DNA of 64,000 bases from Paenibacillus phytohabitans. Its GTDB lineage: Bacteria; Bacillota; Bacilli; Paenibacillales; Paenibacillaceae. Location: positions 1 through 64,000 of the forward strand of contig NZ_WHOB01000052.1 of the NCBI RefSeq assembly GCF_013141775.1, read 5' to 3'. Below, in pieces: positions 8,432 to 16,587 of the stretch. Made by a program: the position numbers and the translations under genes. Under the pieces are notes generated by a model. It was given only the letters and a program-made list of their open reading frames with translations. It searched no databases and was not told the DNA's origin. How positions within the stretch are numbered: position 1 is the first letter of the stretch; the number at the start of each line of letters is the position of its first letter.

Positions 8432-9600
8432 CCATTAGCCGCCCTTGTTCCGCATTCCGCACAGAATTTCTGGCCGGGCTGCAGTTCATGCCCGCAACCC
8501 GTGCATTTCATGATCAGGCTCTCCCCGCAGTGCGGGCAGAATTTGGCGCCGGGAATTACCGGCTTGCCGCAGTTGCGGCAAGTACTGCTAGCTGCTGCCG
8601 GCACCGGCTGCAGGCTCTGACCGCAGCCGGTACAGAACCGCGCATCTGCCGGGTTAAGCGTTCCACAGCCTGCACAGGATTTGGAATTGGTTCCCGGTCC
8701 CGCCGCTGTTCCGCCGTCCAGTGACATGCCGCGTGTCATCCTGTTCATCATATCAGTCGCAGGTCCGGCAAGGCCAAAGCCCATACCAAGCCCCAGGCCG
8801 GTATTCATCATCCCGGCGCCTAAATTACCCGGATTCCCTGCGGCTTCCTCCATGGTATCGAAGCTGCGTTCCTGCTGATAGGTGAAGCCGATGATGTCCA
8901 TCTCTGCTTTTTTGGCTAAAGCCTCTTTCAAGCGGAGTATGGCAGGATCATTATCAGGAATGTTAATGGAATCAATAAAGAAATTATTCAGCTCGATCCC
9001 GCTATCCAGAAAGGACGACGCCAGACGGCCTTGTATATGCTTCGAAATTTCTACGACATAGGCATTGATCTCCAGAATGCTGATTTTTTTGTGTACCAGA
9101 TAAGAAGAGATCAATTCATTAATATTGGACATCAGCAGCCCGCGGAAATAACTCACCATAGTGTCCTGATCAAATAAAGGCAGCGTCCCCACCAGCTTCA
9201 GCAGGAATTTGCGGGGGTCCTCAATCTTGACTCCGAATTGGCCGAAGGCACGGACAGAGATCATGATTTGGTATTTGGGATCCTGCAGCTGCAGCGGCGA
9301 ACTTGTCCCCCACTTGACGTTCATAGAGTTCATCTTGTTCACGAACCACACTTCCGCTGTAAATGGTGATTTGCCGCCGAAGGGCAGATTCACTACATTC
9401 GACAGAATCGGGATGTTCGCCGTGCTGAGCGTGTGACGTCCCGCTGTGAAGGAATCGAGTGCCTCACCGCCTTTGAACAGAATCGCCTCTTGTGATTCAT
9501 TCACAATCAGCTGTGTCCATGTGCCCAGCTCCTGATTAGGATATTTCCAGGCGAAGACGCCTGCAGGCCCGTCATATTTGACTACTTCAATAATTGCCAT
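8428..9600 (-). CDS. SPFH/Band 7 protein with three C-terminal zinc ribbons (YdjI-like)
   Basis: 390 residues. Residues 1-230 are an SPFH-type domain of the 'virion core protein' subgroup (VNESQEAILFKGGEALDSFTAGRHTLST, RAFGQFGVKIEDPRKFL, and a helical stretch ending near 250). A Gly/Met-rich linker follows, then three CxxC-x(n)-CxxC zinc ribbons (CAGCG/CTGCG, CRNCG/CPHCG, CTGCG/CAECG). Such proteins organise membrane microdomains. B. subtilis YdjI has the same SPFH-plus-ribbon plan and helps recruit the stress protein PspA. No pspA gene is adjacent here. It is the first gene of a three-gene operon and is preceded by AGAGGGAATAGGCAG. Confidence 0.85.
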   Translation of the reverse strand: MAIIEVVKYDGPAGVFAWKYPNQELGTWTQLIVNESQEAILFKGGEALDSFTAGRHTLSTANIPILSNVVNLPFGGKSPFTAEVWFVNKMNSMNVKWGTSSPLQLQDPKYQIMISVRAFGQFGVKIEDPRKFLLKLVGTLPLFDQDTMVSYFRGLLMSNINELISSYLVHKKISILEINAYVVEISKHIQGRLASSFLDSGIELNNFFIDSINIPDNDPAILRLKEALAKKAEMDIIGFTYQQERSFDTMEEAAGNPGNLGAGMMNTGLGLGMGFGLAGPATDMMNRMTRGMSLDGGTAAGPGTNSKSCAGCGTLNPADARFCTGCGQSLQPVPAAASSTCRNCGKPVIPGAKFCPHCGESLIMKCTGCGHELQPGQKFCAECGTRAANG

Positions 9601-9838
9601 CTGCCTATTCCCTCTTTCATGACAGGTTTGTATTTATATTATCGGTTGGTTCAGCTGGAAATTAGTGCTTATTGCCCTTAATTATATACGGGGATTTCCT
9701 TATTTGGATTCGGTTACAGATAAATCGGTCCGCCCATAACCTATCCCTATTCTTCAGCCCACATATGATTGTAGTAAATTTAGCCAAATATTTAAAGCAT
9801 ACTTTATACAAAGCCGTTCTTTTATTCCCCTGTCTATT
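9601..9838. other. AT-rich spacer upstream of the SPFH operon
   Basis: About 240 nt without a gene between the SPFH gene and the obgE terminator. It must contain the SPFH operon promoter. I see AATATA/TATAAT-like stretches at about 9632-9640 and 9680-9686 but no clear -35 partner and no clean extracytoplasmic-sigma box. Confidence 0.4.
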
Positions 9839-9879
9839 AAAAAAGCCGGCTGTGTCCCCTCACGGGAAACACAGCCGGC
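9839..9879 (-). terminator. Rho-independent terminator after obgE
   Basis: The minus-strand stem GCCGGCTGTGT / ACACAGCCGGC is followed by TTTTTT. It ends the spo0B-obgE unit. Confidence 0.92.
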
Positions 9880-9922
9880 ATATTCAAAGCTGCATGACAG
9901 CATTCAGCAGCAAGTGCAGATA

Positions 9923-11233
9923 TTAATAGTAGCTGCTGTTCTCAACAAACTCGAATTCGAAATCAGCAATGCGCACAATAGTGCCTTCTACAGCACCGCG
10001 CTTGCGCAGTTCGGCATCCACACCCATGTGACGCAAGGTACGGGCCAGCTTGAGGATAGCATCATGTGTACTCAGCTGCATCCGCTTCAGCATCCGCTCA
10101 ATACGCGGACTAGTGACTACAAATGCTTCATTGTCGCGGGTAATGGTGAAGGAATTATCTTCTTCCGCTTCCAGCTTGTACACCTTGCGCTCAGTAGTTT
10201 CAGCCACTTCTTCAACGACCGGTGCGACAGGAATACTATCCAGTACGTCTGTTGCCCGGTAGAGCAGTTCCTGCACTCCCTGACGGGTAAGCGAGGAGAT
10301 CGGCATGATTTCAAGATCCGGACGAAGCTCCGCCACACGCTCGCGGAAGGCCGCAAGATTCTCTTCGGAATCAGGCATATCCATCTTGTTCGCCGCAACG
10401 ATCTGCGGACGGTCAATCAGGGCAGCGTTGTATTGCCTCAGCTCGTCATTAATCATCACCCAATCCTCGAAGGGATCACGGCCTTCAGAGCCGGACATAT
10501 CCACGACATGAATGATGATACGTGTACGTTCAACGTGGCGCAGGAACTCATGTCCAAGCCCCACACCTTCACTCGCACCTTCAATCAGGCCCGGCAGATC
10601 CGCCATAACAAAGCTGCGGCCATCCCCAACGTCAACGACACCAAGGTTTGGTGTAATTGTTGTGAAGTGATAGGCACCAATCTTCGGCTGGGCAGCAGAT
10701 ACTACCGACAGCAATGTAGATTTACCCACACTCGGGAATCCTACCAGACCTACGTCTGCCATTACCTTCAGTTCCATTACGATATAACGCTCCTGGCCTT
10801 CTTCGCCGTTCTCGGCAAGCTCCGGCGCAGTGTTGTTTGCAGTCGCAAACCGGGTATTCCCCCGGCCGCCACGGCCGCCGCGGGCCACAACGACCTGTTG
10901 TCCATGACGGGTCATATCGGCAATGATCTCCTGGGAATCATCATCAATCAGCACAGTTCCCGGAGGAATGCGCACGATCATGTGATCAGCGTTTGCCCCG
11001 TGCTGGCTCTTATTGCGTCCCTTAATTCCCTTATCGGCCTTGAAATGGCGCTGATAACGGAAATCCATCAGTGTACGCAAGCCTTCATCTACACGGAAAA
11101 TCACATCTCCGCCGCGGCCGCCATCTCCGCCGGCAGGACCGCCCTCCGGTACATACTTTTCACGGCGAAACGCCACAAGACCATCTCCGCCGTCGCCGCC
11201 CTTAACATAAATCTTAGCTTTATCTACGAACAT
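9923..11233 (-). CDS. obgE: GTPase Obg (CgtA)
   Basis: 436 residues. Essential GTPase linked to 50S ribosome assembly, the stringent response and, in B. subtilis, entry into sporulation. The glycine-rich Obg fold covers 1-158 (FVDKAKIYVKGGDGGDG…GGDGGRGGDV). The GTPase domain has G1 GFPSVGKST near 165, G3 DLPGLIEGA near 212 and NKMD near 282. The C-terminal OCT domain occupies about 345-430. AAGGAAGGTG precedes the ATG. It lies 15 nt after spo0B, the same pairing as in B. subtilis. Confidence 0.97.
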   Translation of the reverse strand: MFVDKAKIYVKGGDGGDGLVAFRREKYVPEGGPAGGDGGRGGDVIFRVDEGLRTLMDFRYQRHFKADKGIKGRNKSQHGANADHMIVRIPPGTVLIDDDSQEIIADMTRHGQQVVVARGGRGGRGNTRFATANNTAPELAENGEEGQERYIVMELKVMADVGLVGFPSVGKSTLLSVVSAAQPKIGAYHFTTITPNLGVVDVGDGRSFVMADLPGLIEGASEGVGLGHEFLRHVERTRIIIHVVDMSGSEGRDPFEDWVMINDELRQYNAALIDRPQIVAANKMDMPDSEENLAAFRERVAELRPDLEIMPISSLTRQGVQELLYRATDVLDSIPVAPVVEEVAETTERKVYKLEAEEDNSFTITRDNEAFVVTSPRIERMLKRMQLSTHDAILKLARTLRHMGVDAELRKRGAVEGTIVRIADFEFEFVENSSYY

Positions 11234-11248
11234 TAATGTTCACCTTCC

Positions 11249-11989
11249 TTACATCTCCAGCGGTAAACGCAGTTCTACATAGCTTGTGCTCGGCTGAAAC
11301 TGCTCCGCCTTCATGATTTTTCCTTGTACTATATTATAAATTTGCCCCTGCAGCAGTTCGGGATTTCCATGATCTCCCTCACCTTCGAAAGAGATAAGAA
11401 TGTCTCTTCCCTCCTGTGAAAATCCGAGCCGAAGCTTCCGCGCTTCTCCTTGCGGTGCAAGTCCGCTGTACTGGTACGCCCTAACGGTCTGCATAATCAC
11501 AGATGTCAGCTCATCGCCTGTTTCGAGACTGAGCTTGTCCTCCAGCTGTAGCCCTTCTTCCACCTCTATTTCCAGCTCCAGGCTGCTTCTGTAGGTACGG
11601 AAGGATTGCAGGTAGAACACCAGTGAAGGAACCCCCAGTTTGGCGATACGGCTGTCCAGCGCGATACGCTCCTTTATTCTTTCCACACATAACACGGATT
11701 TATCAGGCTTGCCCAGCTGGATATATCCGTAAAGCACCTGCAAATCGTTCATCCAATCATGACGATGGTGATTCAGTGTCCGGTTTGCCGCCTGCTGCAG
11801 AGTCTTCTCCTGTATACGCAGTTCCTCTTCATAATGACGCCGGTTGTAAAGAAAGCTGAATGCAAGCACTGCCGCTACCCATACACCGAGCAGCAGGCAT
11901 GTGAAAAGGGAGGGTTGCCAATACACGAGACCTAAAGGAAGCACTGCGGATAACATGACTGCCCAGACAATAATTTTCCAGGATTTCAT
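11249..11989 (-). CDS. spo0B: Spo0B-like sporulation phosphotransferase
   Basis: 246 residues from ATG at 11989 (GGGGAGAA upstream). A TTG-initiated extension lacks a ribosome site. Two hydrophobic helices (about 5-45) precede a helical-hairpin phosphotransfer segment NHHRHDWMNDLQVLYGYIQLGK (about 75-96). Its first histidine of HDWMN type is the site that relays phosphate from Spo0F to Spo0A. The C-terminal half resembles a degenerate ATPase fold. Bacillus Spo0B lacks membrane helices, so the two N-terminal helices are notable and recall a sensor-kinase-like ancestor. Position between rpmA and obg supports the name. Confidence 0.85.
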   Translation of the reverse strand: MKSWKIIVWAVMLSAVLPLGLVYWQPSLFTCLLLGVWVAAVLAFSFLYNRRHYEEELRIQEKTLQQAANRTLNHHRHDWMNDLQVLYGYIQLGKPDKSVLCVERIKERIALDSRIAKLGVPSLVFYLQSFRTYRSSLELEIEVEEGLQLEDKLSLETGDELTSVIMQTVRAYQYSGLAPQGEARKLRLGFSQEGRDILISFEGEGDHGNPELLQGQIYNIVQGKIMKAEQFQPSTSYVELRLPLEM

Positions 11990-12068
11990 TCTTTCTCCCC
12001 GTCCCTCGGTTCGCAAAATTCATTCCAATGTAGCGGTTGCTTATCTTGCTCGATATTTTTCATTTCCC

Positions 12069-12097
12069 AGTATAACACAGGCTTTCCCTGCAATCAC
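12069..12097 (-). promoter_or_regulatory. Candidate extended -10 promoter for spo0B-obgE
   Basis: The minus strand reads TGTTATACT (TATACT at 12069-12074), an extended -10 element, with only a weak -35 (GTGATT) 17 nt upstream. It lies about 80 nt before the spo0B start and after the rpmA terminator, where a promoter is needed. Confidence 0.45.
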
Positions 12098-12147
12098 CAG
12101 CATTCCTGCCGGGTGTTTGACTTGAATTCTATAGGTGCGAATATTTT

Positions 12148-12181
12148 CAAAAAAAGCCCCCGGCACTCATGCCGGAGGCTT
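12148..12181 (-). terminator. Rho-independent terminator after rpmA
   Basis: The minus-strand stem AGCCTCCGGCA / TGCCGGGGGCT is followed by seven T. It separates the ribosomal-protein unit from spo0B-obgE. Confidence 0.93.
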
Positions 12182-12205
12182 CTCATCTAAATAGGTTCCG
12201 AAAGC

Positions 12206-12517
12206 TTACGCTTCCAGTGCCGCTGCTACCGGAGCGACATCAACCGGATACACGCTCACTTTTTTGCGATCGCGACCCCAACGTTCGAACTTCACTACGC
12301 CGTCCACAAGTGCGAACAGTGTATCATCCTTACCGATACCCACGTTAGTGCCCGGGTGGATTTTTGTTCCGCGTTGACGAACCAAGATGTTGCCGCCGGT
12401 TACTGCTTGACCGTCAGCACGTTTCACGCCAAGACGTTTAGAGTGGGAATCACGTCCGTTCTTTGTGGAACCTACACCTTTTTTCGATGCGAATAATTGA
12501 AGATCCAATTTCAACAT
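12206..12517 (-). CDS. rpmA: 50S ribosomal protein bL27
   Basis: 103 residues from ATG at 12517, preceded by GAAGGAGG. The protein opens MLKLDLQLFASKKGVG. The first nine residues (ending LFA) are the Bacillota-type extension that is cut off by the cysteine protease Prp to expose the mature N terminus near the peptidyl-transferase centre. Prp is encoded immediately upstream. The body (GRDSHSKRLGVKRADGQAVTGGNILVRQRGT) is typical bL27. Confidence 0.97.
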   Translation of the reverse strand: MLKLDLQLFASKKGVGSTKNGRDSHSKRLGVKRADGQAVTGGNILVRQRGTKIHPGTNVGIGKDDTLFALVDGVVKFERWGRDRKKVSVYPVDVAPVAAALEA

Positions 12518-12534
12518 GTTGTCAACCTCCTTCT

Positions 12535-12870
12535 TCAAATAATGACTTCCTGTATCTGAACAAATTTTCTGTAAGATTTAGCGATATCTTTGAGCATCAG
12601 CACCATGGATTCCAGCAAAAGCTGCACCTTGGCGGAGACTTCAGGATCATTCACGGGAACCAGGGTTCCACTCAGAAATCCATCCTTCATCGAAGTATCC
12701 AGGACTACACCGGTCAGGCTTTCAATCGCATTCACAGTTCCAACCGTAACGGTCGAAACGCCCGCGCAGACGATGTCTTTACCATTCCTTGCGTATTCCG
12801 CATGCCCTTTGACGGCAAAACCGACAATGACACCTTGAGCAGAAGCCCGTGTAATCCGCACGTTAATCAT
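12535..12870 (-). CDS. prp: Ribosomal-processing cysteine protease Prp
   Basis: 111 residues. Cleaves the N-terminal extension of bL27. The catalytic pair is visible in GHAEYARNGKDIVCAGVST (His near 22, Cys near 34). It lies between rplU and rpmA, the conserved Bacillota order (ysxB in B. subtilis), with gaps of 12 and 17 nt. Confidence 0.95.
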   Translation of the reverse strand: MINVRITRASAQGVIVGFAVKGHAEYARNGKDIVCAGVSTVTVGTVNAIESLTGVVLDTSMKDGFLSGTLVPVNDPEVSAKVQLLLESMVLMLKDIAKSYRKFVQIQEVII

Positions 12871-12882
12871 TAACGCACCTTC

Positions 12883-13194
12883 TTACGCCTGAATCTTCTC
12901 GATAGTTACTTTGGTGTACGGTTGACGATGGCCTTGTTTCTTGTGGTAGTTCTTCTTAGGTTTGTATTTGTAAACTACAACCTTATGACCTTTACCATGT
13001 TTCTCGACTTTGGCTGTTACAGACGCGCCGCTTACCAGCGGAGTTCCTGCAGTCAAACCACCTTCGTTAGAAACAGCCAAGACACGGTCAAACGTTACGC
13101 TTGCGCCGTCTTCAGCTTCCAGCTTCTCAATGAACAACACGTCGCCCTCTTGGACTTTGTATTGTTTACCGCCAGTTTCGATAATTGCATACAT
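12883..13194 (-). CDS. rplU: 50S ribosomal protein bL21
   Basis: 103 residues (MYAIIETGGKQYKVQEGDVL…KPKKNYHKKQGHRQPYTKVTI), full length and typical of the family. It is the first gene of rplU-prp-rpmA, behind a strong promoter and a long leader. AGGAGGTGCAAGTACA precedes the ATG. Confidence 0.98.
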   Translation of the reverse strand: MYAIIETGGKQYKVQEGDVLFIEKLEAEDGASVTFDRVLAVSNEGGLTAGTPLVSGASVTAKVEKHGKGHKVVVYKYKPKKNYHKKQGHRQPYTKVTIEKIQA

Positions 13195-13320
13195 TGTACT
13201 TGCACCTCCTCATGTCTCAGACTCGCCTAGTCTAGGTGGCAACCCCCGGAGGAATTGCACTTGATATACCCGATCGGAGCGGTTACAGCATGTGCAGGAA
13301 TTTAACAACCAAACACATAC
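13195..13320 (-). promoter_or_regulatory. L21 (rplU) mRNA leader, probable autoregulatory RNA
   Basis: About 125 nt between the promoter and rplU. On the minus strand it contains paired segments (for example CCTAGACTAGG near 13227-13240) and a C/G-rich stretch just before the ribosome site. Bacillota rplU genes commonly carry a structured L21 leader (the Rfam L21 leader family). Membership is inferred from position and not from a model match. Confidence 0.5.
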
Positions 13321-13326
13321 TTGAAG

Positions 13327-13355
13327 ATATTATCATACTAATTAGCCCAAGTCAA
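13327..13355 (-). promoter_or_regulatory. Sigma-A promoter of rplU-prp-rpmA
   Basis: Minus strand: -35 TTGACT (13350-13355), a 17-nt spacer and -10 TAATAT (13327-13332). Good consensus match with ideal spacing. Confidence 0.8.
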
Positions 13356-13417
13356 GTAGAAAGCGGCTTTATCATCCTTTTAACAGACGGTACCCTCTTA
13401 GCGTGAAAAAAACTGCC

Positions 13418-14659
13418 CTACTCCAGCCATGTCCCTACTTTGCCGGTCCCGCCGCAGCATTGACAGATCACCGGAGCAAATCCGGCCGAATCATGCCTCG
13501 CCTTCTTGCGGGTCATTTCCAGCAGGCCCAGATGGGTCCAGCCGAGAATATGCGTCTTGGTGCGGTCACGGCTGATGATGCTCTCCAGCTTCGCGATGAC
13601 CTGCTTCCGGTGCTCCTCCCGCTCCATGTCAATGAAATCAACGATAATAATGCCGCCCGTATCCCGCAGACGGACAAGCCGCCCGATCTCTTCCGCCGCC
13701 AGCAGATTGGTCCGTGTCACAGTATCCTCAAGATTCGTCCCGCCGGTGTACTGAGCCGTATTCACATCAATAACAGTGAGCGCCTCTGTCTCATCCCAAA
13801 TGAGCGTAGCCCCTCCTTCAAGGATGATTTTGCGGCTGAAGCTCTTATGAAGCTGCTCCCCCACCCCATATGCCGAGAAGATGGACTCTTGTCCACGATA
13901 GAATCCTACAGGCTTGTACCCTTCGGGAGCCATATCTGTAAGGAATGCTTCCGCCTCTTTAACCGCCTTGGCCGAATCAATCATCAGCTCATCACGCTGC
14001 GGGTTGAAGGCATCCCGGATAAACCGCTGAACGATGCTCAGATCACAGTGCAGCAACGCCGGCGCGTCCGCTTCCTTAGCCCGCCGGGTAATTACTTCCC
14101 ACTGGGCCCGCAAAAAGGCCAGATCCCCTTCAACAGCCTCCACAGGCTCGTCCTCGGAGACTGTACGCATAATGATTCCTTCTTCACCCTGACGCAACCG
14201 TTCGCCGATTCCTTTAAGCCGGCTTCGCTCGGATTCACGGCTGATTTTTTTGGAAACCCCGACATACTCGGCAAAAGGCATATACACCATCCAGCGTCCG
14301 GGCAAGGTATAGTGGGTAGTCACCCGCGCCCCCTTGCCGCCACGCGGCTCTTTTCTCACCTGGACGACGATCTCCTGACCGGGCTGCAGCAGCGTCTCAA
14401 TAGAGGGCTTCACCTCCGGCTGCTTCTCCAAATGGGGATGCAGTACATCGTCTACATATAGAAAGGCATTCTTTTTCTGTCCGATATCTACAAAAGCCGC
14501 CTGCATACCCGGCAGCACATTCATAACCCGACCTTTATAATAACTCCCGACCAGGCCTTGCTGCTGATCGCGTTCAGCCGCATATTCCACCAGCCTCCCG
14601 TTCTCCAGAAGTGCCATACGAGTAATATGCTGTGTGCAGTGAACGATCATTTGTTTCAT
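13418..14659 (-). CDS. rng: Ribonuclease E/G family endoribonuclease
   Basis: 413 residues from the ATG that starts MKQMIVHC (AGAGGTGAAGCC upstream). An S1-type RNA-binding domain lies near 30-115 (GRVMNVLPGMQAAFVDIG). The catalytic domain carries the metal-binding aspartates in ALTVIDVNTAQYTGG (about 293) and IIIVDFIDME (about 335). A terminal zinc-link-like CQCCGGTGKV lies near 400. The length is that of RNase G without the E. coli RNase E scaffold tail. B. subtilis lacks this enzyme, whereas many Paenibacillaceae and clostridia have it here, between spoIVFB and rplU. Confidence 0.93.
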   Translation of the reverse strand: MKQMIVHCTQHITRMALLENGRLVEYAAERDQQQGLVGSYYKGRVMNVLPGMQAAFVDIGQKKNAFLYVDDVLHPHLEKQPEVKPSIETLLQPGQEIVVQVRKEPRGGKGARVTTHYTLPGRWMVYMPFAEYVGVSKKISRESERSRLKGIGERLRQGEEGIIMRTVSEDEPVEAVEGDLAFLRAQWEVITRRAKEADAPALLHCDLSIVQRFIRDAFNPQRDELMIDSAKAVKEAEAFLTDMAPEGYKPVGFYRGQESIFSAYGVGEQLHKSFSRKIILEGGATLIWDETEALTVIDVNTAQYTGGTNLEDTVTRTNLLAAEEIGRLVRLRDTGGIIIVDFIDMEREEHRKQVIAKLESIISRDRTKTHILGWTHLGLLEMTRKKARHDSAGFAPVICQCCGGTGKVGTWLE

Positions 14660-14690
14660 GGCTTCACCTCTGGTTTGAATCATTCTAGCT

Positions 14691-15560
14691 TTATATTCCG
14701 AAATAAGAAGAAATCAGACGCTGCTCAGGGAGAACAGCCACTATATCCCTGTCATCGTTCATTACATAGATAAAATGATAATGGTTACGTTTAAATAGAC
14801 GCAATATATCATCCAAAGGTTTCGCAGAGAACGCAACTATTGGCCGGGCAGCGCTCTCCGACTGCAGATACCGCTCATAGATCTGTTCCCTGTTCATCAA
14901 AAAGGCAACAAACCGGTAAGGCAGGTTACGCTGGTCCGTTACGTTGGAATATAGCAGAAAGGCACCAATCATCAGCAGGTTAAGACGGAGTCCGCCGCCG
15001 GTTCCCAGCGGAAGCAGGGCGAACACCACAACAAGCAGACTGGCCGCAATACTGACTCTGCCGATCCACAGCAGGGTGTAATAATACGGAAGCAGCAGGC
15101 TTAGAGCTGCCTGCAGGATTTTGCCTCCATCGAGCGGAAGCACCGGCAGCAGATTGAACAGCGCGATCATAGCATTGGCGCCGATGAAATAATCCAGATA
15201 AGCGCTGCTGCTGCCATACTCCGCTTGCTTGAGGGCCAGCGCCATCAGGATCATAATCCCGTTCTGAAGCGGTCCGGCAAGGGCAATCCCCATTTCACGT
15301 CCGGCTGTCAGCCGTCCATGATCCTCAATGACCGCTACTCCCCCGAACGGCAGCAGTTGCACGGACTTGACGGTAACCCCGGTCAATAGTGCCGCACATA
15401 CATGTCCGAGTTCATGGATAAATACAATCGAAAACAGAGTAATAATTTCAAGGAACTGTCCGGTGAGCACGGAGAAAAACAGAATCAGCACGAAGAGCGG
15501 ATGCAGTGACAGCTCAATACCGAAGATCCTAATCAAACGATACCACTTCAGCAGGATCAA
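14691..15560 (-). CDS. spoIVFB: SpoIVFB intramembrane metalloprotease
   Basis: About 289 residues. A site-2-type protease that cuts pro-sigma-K in the mother cell. The zinc motif HELGH is near residue 50 in a membrane helix, and the second metal-ligand segment NLLPVLPLDGGK is near 137-148. Several transmembrane helices are clear, and a soluble C-terminal part follows (about 205-289) like the CBS-type tail of the family. The start is uncertain: TTG at 15560 or TTG at 15536. Both overlap the end of spoIVFA, so the pair is translationally coupled. Confidence 0.9.
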   Translation of the reverse strand: MILLKWYRLIRIFGIELSLHPLFVLILFFSVLTGQFLEIITLFSIVFIHELGHVCAALLTGVTVKSVQLLPFGGVAVIEDHGRLTAGREMGIALAGPLQNGIMILMALALKQAEYGSSSAYLDYFIGANAMIALFNLLPVLPLDGGKILQAALSLLLPYYYTLLWIGRVSIAASLLVVVFALLPLGTGGGLRLNLLMIGAFLLYSNVTDQRNLPYRFVAFLMNREQIYERYLQSESAARPIVAFSAKPLDDILRLFKRNHYHFIYVMNDDRDIVAVLPEQRLISSYFGI

Positions 15561-16383
15561 TATAAGACTTGTCTTTCATAATCGCAAAAAAAAGCATCGG
15601 AATCTGTGCATCCTCTGTCCCCTGAATCCAGCCTACTGCATCTCCGCTCTGTACCCAGTCATCCACCGCGAGCCGCGTCCCGCTCAAATGGCCGTATTCC
15701 GCCGTTATATTTCCGGTATGGCGGACGGTGATCCGGATGCCTCCCTGTGCTTCTTTGGACACGGACAATACGCGGCCCGTATCTACACTTTCCACTGTGA
15801 CACTCGAGCCTGAATCATCTGCCGGTATCACTTCGACCCCCTTAAGGGACGCGGCAAAGGGACGCGCAATGCTTCCCTCCAAGGGGGCGCTCAGTTCATG
15901 AACGGCTGTCACTTTCTCTGCCGGCACCTCTTTATCTCCGAAGATCGGAATGAACGAAGGGGCTCCATTGAAATGCTCCTCATACCACACCTGCACTGCG
16001 GCGAAATCCATATCATTACTGAGTGCGCCAGTAATGAAATACTGCGACTTCACGGCCCACGGCTCACTCACTGCGAAGATTCCCCACACCGCTCCGAAGA
16101 CCAGCAGGCTGGCTATCGTCCTCCGCATGAAACCTGCGCCAAATCGCGGCCCATCCCCGCCTTCGTCCTCCCAGCTGCTGCGCTGCTTCTTCCACATTAC
16201 CTCAGGATCAGGTTCCGTTGAAGCAGTGAATTCATTTCGGGGACCCGCCCCCCATTCCCTGAATGGGATAGTGTTGTCAGGCAGCGTGAAAAGCGCAGGC
16301 GCTGATCCGGCTTCGGTCTGATCCTCTAATAAGCTCTGTATACGTTTCTTACGGCGATTTTTGATATCTCTCTCGTATTCCAT
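15529..16383 (-). CDS. spoIVFA: SpoIVFA-like regulator of SpoIVFB (degenerate LytM/M23 domain)
   Basis: 284 residues. A charged cytoplasmic N-terminal part (1-85), one membrane helix (about 88-108) and an extracytoplasmic LytM-like fold (about 165-280: ISRPF-like GSIARPFAASLKG, GRVLSVSKEAQGG, YGHLSGTRLAVDDWVQSGDAVGWI). The HxH-type zinc ligands of active M23 peptidases are not all present, which fits a regulatory fold. In B. subtilis SpoIVFA holds SpoIVFB inactive until the SpoIVB signal arrives. Coupled to spoIVFB downstream. Confidence 0.88.
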   Translation of the reverse strand: MEYERDIKNRRKKRIQSLLEDQTEAGSAPALFTLPDNTIPFREWGAGPRNEFTASTEPDPEVMWKKQRSSWEDEGGDGPRFGAGFMRRTIASLLVFGAVWGIFAVSEPWAVKSQYFITGALSNDMDFAAVQVWYEEHFNGAPSFIPIFGDKEVPAEKVTAVHELSAPLEGSIARPFAASLKGVEVIPADDSGSSVTVESVDTGRVLSVSKEAQGGIRITVRHTGNITAEYGHLSGTRLAVDDWVQSGDAVGWIQGTEDAQIPMLFFAIMKDKSYIDPAEVVSFD

Positions 16384-16512
16384 ATTGATCCCTCCGGACG
16401 GGCTTGTTTTACTTCCATTTTATGAGTAGCGGAAGCTGCTTTAGAACAAGCCCTGCGGGAGATAACTACCAAGCGGAAGTGGAGGTACCGGCCTTACTCC
16501 GTATATTCGCAC

Positions 16513-16548
16513 AAAAAAACCCGCCAAGGATTTCTCAGCAGGCGGGTC
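16513..16548 (-). terminator. Rho-independent terminator after minD
   Basis: The minus-strand stem GACCCGCC / GGCGGGTT runs into a T tract. It separates minCD from spoIVFAB. Confidence 0.88.
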
Positions 16549-16587
16549 AAGACGAAAGATCGCTATAAACAAGTGCCTGGCCAGGGT

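Noticed and set aside
9914..11236. A 440-codon plus-strand frame opposite obgE
   Set aside because: Antisense shadow of a clearly conserved GTPase gene. The frame also runs through the obgE terminator side without its own signals.
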